9,307 bases of DNA from Candidatus Krumholzibacteriia bacterium (GTDB lineage: Bacteria; Krumholzibacteriota; Krumholzibacteriia; LZORAL124-64-63). The stretch lies in NCBI GenBank assembly GCA_028718575.1, contig JAQULN010000083.1, positions 1 through 9,307 on the forward strand, in the 5' to 3' direction. The notes below the pieces were generated by a model that worked only from the letters and a program-made list of their open reading frames with translations, searched no databases and had not been told where the DNA came from. The position numbers and the translations under genes were made by a program. Below are positions 6,925-9,307 of this stretch, one piece after another (within the stretch, counting starts at the first letter, position 1; every line of letters starts with the position of its first letter).

Positions 6925-7911
6925 CTAGATGCCCTGACCGCTCCCGCGGTCCAGGCACTGTACGGTGGTCTTGGTCCCGGACAGACGCCGTTCCACCACG
7001 ATCACTGAACCGATCTGTCGTTTGCCGTGGGTCTTCAGCTCGGCCAGCGCATCGCTCATCTCGGCGGGATGACGGTAGCGGCCGGCGACGTCGCTGATGA
7101 GCGCGACCGTGAGCGTGATCAGCGGCGACCGCGCGATCTCGCCGGTGCGCGACCTGGTCTCCAGGTACCCGGCCGCCAGGTCTTCGGCGTCGTGCAAGTC
7201 GCCGACGCCGGCATCGAACGCACTGACGACGGCCCGGGCGATGACCTCGGCGCGCTGGCTGCCGCAGACCACCAGGAAGTCGTCGCCGCCGACGTGCCCG
7301 ACGAAATCGCCCGGTTCGCCCTCGGTGTCGACCATCTCGCAGAGCACGTGCGCCAGGAAGCTGATCGCCCGATCACCGCGGGCGTAGCCGTAGTGGTCGT
7401 TGAAGCTCTTGAACCGGTCGATGTCGATGTACATGGCGCCGAAGCGGTCGCCGGCGGTCAGGCGCCGCTGGACCTCGCGCTCGATCGCCAGGTTGCCCGG
7501 CAAGCCGGTCAAGGGATTGGCTTCGCGCTGGGCCTGGCTGGTTTCGAGCATGTTGGCCACCCGCGCCAGCAATTCCTCGTGGTCGAACGGCTTGGCCACG
7601 TAGTCGTTGGCGCCGCCACGCAAACCCTTGATCCGGGTCGTGGTCTGATCGTGCGCGGTCAGCATGATGACTGGCAGCCGGCGGGTCTCGCGGTTGTGGC
7701 GGATCTGCTCCAGGACGGCAAAACCATCCAGATGTGGCATCATCACGTCCAGGAGCACCAAATCGGGACAGTTCTGCTCCAAGTACTCCAGCGCCTGGCG
7801 CCCGTCGTCGGCGGTCGTGACGTCGTATCCCGCCTGTTCCAGCAAAAACTGCAGGATACGGCGGATATGCTGCTCGTCGTCGACAACAAGGATTTTTGCC
7901 GGTTCGGCCAT
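6925..7911 (-). CDS. Response regulator with receiver and GGDEF (GGDDF) domain, PleD-like (328 aa)
   Basis: A two-component output protein of the diguanylate cyclase class, which makes c-di-GMP from two GTP on phosphorylation-driven dimerisation. Receiver (about 5-122): D11-D12, phospho-acceptor D55 in LVLLDVMMP, T85, K107 in DYVAKPF. GGDEF domain (about 130-310): NPLTGLPGN (132-140; the family's first Asp is Asn), YIDIDRFKSFND (161-172) with metal-ligand D163 and guanine-contact N171, D180, and the signature GGDDF (208-212). Asp replaces the usual Glu at position 211, and no RxxD inhibitory site precedes it (DFVGHV instead). Activity may be weak, or the domain may only bind GTP (inference). 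The ATG at 7911 is preceded by GGGGA with a 7-base spacer. It is the first gene of the signalling run, after a leader with hairpins, and 21 bases before the 799-aa kinase. It has one receiver, unlike PleD, which has two. Confidence 0.92.
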   Translation of the reverse strand: MAEPAKILVVDDEQHIRRILQFLLEQAGYDVTTADDGRQALEYLEQNCPDLVLLDVMMPHLDGFAVLEQIRHNRETRRLPVIMLTAHDQTTTRIKGLRGGANDYVAKPFDHEELLARVANMLETSQAQREANPLTGLPGNLAIEREVQRRLTAGDRFGAMYIDIDRFKSFNDHYGYARGDRAISFLAHVLCEMVDTEGEPGDFVGHVGGDDFLVVCGSQRAEVIARAVVSAFDAGVGDLHDAEDLAAGYLETRSRTGEIARSPLITLTVALISDVAGRYRHPAEMSDALAELKTHGKRQIGSVIVVERRLSGTKTTVQCLDRGSGQGI

Positions 7912-7949
7912 CGGCTTTTCCCCAATCCCGCGTGCATAATGGCATGTCA

Positions 7950-7968
7950 GGGCAGCTCAGAGCAGCCC
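7950..7968 (-). repeat. Short imperfect hairpin in the leader of the receiver-GGDEF gene
   Basis: Minus strand GGGCTGCT-CTG-AGCTGCCC: an 8-bp stem with one internal mismatch and a 3-base loop, about 40 bases before the ATG at 7911. It has no T tail, so it is not an ordinary terminator. A role in mRNA stability or translation is possible but unproven. Confidence 0.35.
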
Positions 7969-8049
7969 GCGGGAGATCACCGCAAGGCGCGTGCCATGAT
8001 GAGGGATTCGAAGGCGCGGTGGGGTCGCGGCGGGAACTCGCGGGCCGCA

Positions 8050-8093
8050 GTGGACAGTAACAGGATTCGATCCTGTCAGGATGGCATGTCCAC
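8050..8093. repeat. Nested inverted repeat, two perfect 7-bp stems
   Basis: An outer stem GTGGACA (8050-8056) / TGTCCAC (8087-8093) encloses a perfect inner stem ACAGGAT (8060-8066) / ATCCTGT (8070-8076) with loop TCG. Unpaired bases are 3 on one side and 10 on the other, giving a bulged hairpin. It lies 139 bases upstream of the receiver-GGDEF start. It could be a structured RNA leader or a dyad for a DNA-binding protein; the sequence does not decide. The inner stem and loop also resemble a tRNA T-arm, but no other tRNA parts are present. Confidence 0.5.
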
Positions 8094-8165
8094 GTTGGAG
8101 GGCGGTCGACGAAAAAGTATTCTCATAAATGCCGCACTTGGGCTGGCGGGCTACAGCAGGGGCAA

Positions 8166-8208
8166 GCCGGCCGATCGAGCGGGGGACGCCCGACCCCCAA
8201 CTGCCGGC
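8166..8208 (-). terminator. Possible stem-loop just after the beta-helix stop codon (weak)
   Basis: Directly downstream of the TAG at 8211-8209 there are nested arms: GCCGGC (8208-8203) with GCCGGC (8171-8166), and GGGGG (8198-8194) with CCCCC (8185-8181). No T run follows, so intrinsic termination is doubtful; it may simply cap the 3' end of the message. Confidence 0.25.
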
Positions 8209-8511
8209 CTACTCCCTGAACAGCCCCTTCACCTCGCTCCAGGTCTTCTGCTCGGTGCGTACCGGTCCGCTCAGGAACGGCTCGAAGATCACGAACATGT
8301 TCACGTTCGGCAGGTCGTGGCCGTCGATGATGTACGTCGCGATCTCGTCCGCGTCCGTCGTGCCCCAGTAGTTGTTCTCCAGGTGGAAGTAGACCGGAGG
8401 GGTGACGGGGTAGTAGTCATTTGTCTTGGCGAAATACCCGCTCCCGCGGCTCAAGGAGTTGTTCACGAACACCATTCCGTTGCAGGGATAGGGCAAGTAG
8501 ATCCCCCCCCC
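8209..8511 (-). pseudogene. C-terminal part of beta-helix protein, out of frame with the upstream part
   Basis: This reading frame continues the beta-helix protein after the G9 tract at 8511-8503. It has no credible start of its own: the first possible start is a TTG at 8496 inside the phrase IYLPYPCNGMVFVNN. The protein holds one more coil (MVFVNNSL), then the family's closing motif LENNYWGTTDADEIATYI, followed by MFVIFEPFLSGPV, which matches the usual NNWWG-T-x-D-x-x-E-I ... F-x-P-x-L-x-x-P-V ending of these proteins. It ends with TWSEVKGLFRE before the TAG at 8211-8209. That short tail resembles the tails of secreted proteins in some uncultured FCB-related phyla (recollection, not searched). 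One more G, or two fewer, in the tract would join it to the upstream part. It should be read as the 3' portion of one gene, not a separate gene. Confidence 0.75.
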
Positions 8512-9307
8512 GATTGAGTGCTGACTATGTTGTCGTAGATATATGCATCGCTTGCCCCGCCTAGCGACATTCCCCAGCCCGTGGTTTGTTCGATGGTATT
8601 ATTTTGAATAGTTACACCTCCAGGACCATTTAGCCATAGGCCATAATTTTGAAAACCTCGGATCGTACAACCCACAACGCTGCCAGAACTGCCGCCGGCA
8701 AATCCGACCCCGGAATGTCCTCCATTCATATCGCAGTTTATCACATCAACCTGGACCGGGCTCCAGTTCGCCATTACCGGGCCATACACATTGGTGAACG
8801 TGCAATCCTCGACCCGAAAGTTCGTCGTCGGATTGAATACAGAAATCCCAGGCTCCGACAGGTTTTCGAACCGGCAATCCGTCACCGAGCCGCCTGCGGA
8901 AAACGCTCCGAAAATCCCACACCCGGCATCACGAAACTCGCAATCTGAAGCGTGTAGCGATGTCGCGCGGTCTATATGAACCAACAGGAAGGGCGAGTGG
9001 TCGAACGTAATGCCCGACATCGTCAGGCCGCGGCTCTCGTATGAGTTCACGATGGCCACATCCACACCCGGCCACGGATGGAAGTTTGGATCCTCAGGCC
9101 CAATGATTGTCACCCCGGTTCCCGACCCGATAAGCGTCAACGACTTCTCGCCGATGTTGACGTATATGTTGGCATATGGATGACCGCTGTTATTATAGAC
9201 CGTACTATACTCCTGGTACCGCCCGGGCCCGATCTCGATCACGTCGCCGTCGGACGCCGCGTCCACCGCGTTCTGGATGTTCCAGAAATCGCGCGGCGAT
9301 TTCTGGA
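8463..9307 (-). CDS. Right-handed parallel beta-helix repeat protein, 5'-partial and frameshifted
   Basis: The open frame enters from beyond base 9307, so the start and any signal peptide are not visible; the GTG at 9266 is internal, since family sequence (DFWNIQNAV) precedes it. Seen: IQNAVDAASDGDVIEIGPGRY, the standard first turn of pectate-lyase-like helices, then coils of roughly 20-25 residues, each with a C or N ladder: SDCEF, TDCRF, EDCTF, INCDM, VGCTI, QNNTI, YDNIV. This is the PbH1 repeat pattern (parallel beta-helix, Pfam beta_helix class). No catalytic residues are identifiable, so whether it is an enzyme, adhesin or surface structure is open. It is probably exported, given the family (inference). 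After the G9 tract the frame runs into STCPIPATEWCS and stops at 8465-8463; the true C-terminus lies in another frame. Base composition is less GC-rich than in the signalling genes. Confidence 0.8.
   Translation of the reverse strand, partial: QKSPRDFWNIQNAVDAASDGDVIEIGPGRYQEYSTVYNNSGHPYANIYVNIGEKSLTLIGSGTGVTIIGPEDPNFHPWPGVDVAIVNSYESRGLTMSGITFDHSPFLLVHIDRATSLHASDCEFRDAGCGIFGAFSAGGSVTDCRFENLSEPGISVFNPTTNFRVEDCTFTNVYGPVMANWSPVQVDVINCDMNGGHSGVGFAGGSSGSVVGCTIRGFQNYGLWLNGPGGVTIQNNTIEQTTGWGMSLGGASDAYIYDNIVSTQSGGGSTCPIPATEWCS
8503..8511 (-). repeat. G9 homopolymer tract at the beta-helix frameshift
   Basis: Nine consecutive C on the plus strand (G on the coding strand), encoding the glycines of STQSGGG. 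The two halves of the beta-helix gene change frame exactly here: ten or seven G would give an unbroken reading STQSGGGIYLPYP. It may be a sequencing or assembly error, a true frameshift, or a slippage-prone switch. Confidence 0.85.
9281..9307. repeat. Perfect 12-bp inverted repeat at the window end
   Basis: TCCAGAAATCGC (9281-9292), loop GCG, then GCGATTTCTGGA (9296-9307) are exact reverse complements and end on the last base. It lies inside the open frame of the beta-helix gene, where one arm codes for the family-like DFW and the other for the unlikely QKSP. It could be a fold-back artefact of a contig end. Confidence 0.8.

Larger units (their letters stand above)
7912..8208. other. Gene-free leader between the beta-helix gene and the signalling operon
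   Basis: No plausible gene on either strand. It should carry the operon promoter, but I find no good sigma-70 or sigma-54 match on the minus strand. The only AT-rich patch is near 8109-8132 (minus strand ATTTATGAGAATACTTTTTC), a possible promoter core. Three inverted repeats are listed separately. A c-di-GMP riboswitch was looked for and its conserved core was not seen. Confidence 0.5.

Noticed and set aside
5042..6958. Minus-strand open frame of 638 codons in another frame of the 799-aa kinase
   Set aside because: Arg/Gly/Pro-rich shadow frame with no recognisable domain; the overlapping frame holds H-box, N-box and HD-GYP motifs.
7912..7975. Minus-strand sigma-70 promoter with CATTAT as -10 near 7940
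   Set aside because: Four of six bases match and no acceptable -35 lies 16-18 bases upstream.
8050..8093. tRNA gene or tRNA remnant
   Set aside because: Minus strand ACAGG-ATCGAAT-CCTGT resembles a T-arm, but no acceptor, D-arm or anticodon arm pairs upstream at the right distance.
7912..8208. c-di-GMP riboswitch (GEMM-I or GEMM-II) in the operon leader
   Set aside because: The expected conserved cores (for GEMM-I a GCAAAGCC-type segment with a GNRA loop) are not visible on the minus strand; GGGGAAAAGCCG near 7912-7923 is the ribosome site region, not the aptamer.
7027..8517. Plus-strand open frame of 496 codons crossing the leader region
   Set aside because: It spans antisense to two real genes and has no motif or family match; the part in 7912-8208 has no separate support either.

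Overview
The window is high in GC and every convincing gene lies on the minus strand, so transcription runs from the high coordinates to the low ones. The mix of large histidine kinases, single-domain response regulators, c-di-GMP domains and a secreted-type parallel beta-helix protein ending in a short W-x-E-V-K-x-L-F-R-like tail fits an environmental, uncultured lineage, perhaps of the FCB or Krumholzibacteria/Eisenbacteria sort. That placement is inference from protein style only. There is no rRNA, tRNA, CRISPR array, transposase or other mobile element that I can support.

Layout in transcription order: (1) 9307-8209, the 3' part of a right-handed parallel beta-helix protein. Its 5' end is outside the window and its reading frame breaks at a run of nine G; both sides of the break are clearly one protein. 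(2) 8208-7912, a gene-free stretch of 297 bases with three possible hairpins and no convincing promoter. (3) 7911-606, five tightly packed signalling genes: a receiver-GGDEF response regulator; a soluble histidine kinase fused to GAF and HD-GYP domains (799 aa); a CheY-like receiver (127 aa); a membrane-anchored histidine kinase with the same GAF/HD-GYP tail (1013 aa); and a second CheY-like receiver (123 aa). (4) 605-382, a gap with a probable Rho-independent terminator and a doubtful 41-codon ORF. (5) 381-1, the start of priA, the primosomal DNA helicase, cut by the window edge.

The five signalling genes look like one operon. Spacers are 21, 4, 5 and 91 bases, and one stop codon lies inside the next gene's Shine-Dalgarno sequence. 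Two kinases with conserved H-boxes and three receivers with complete phosphorylation sites could form a phosphorelay. The outputs are domains of c-di-GMP metabolism: one GGDEF (synthesis) and two HD-GYP (breakdown). The HD-GYP tail of the 799-aa protein keeps most metal ligands, while that of the 1013-aa protein has lost the His of its HD pair, and the GGDEF motif is GGDDF. The cluster may therefore combine enzymes with degenerate domains used for sensing or regulation.

The most unusual points are the repeated kinase-GAF-HD-GYP fusion, the diverged active sites, the G9 tract that may switch or break the beta-helix gene, and a perfect 12-bp inverted repeat at the extreme right end that may be an assembly or amplification artefact.
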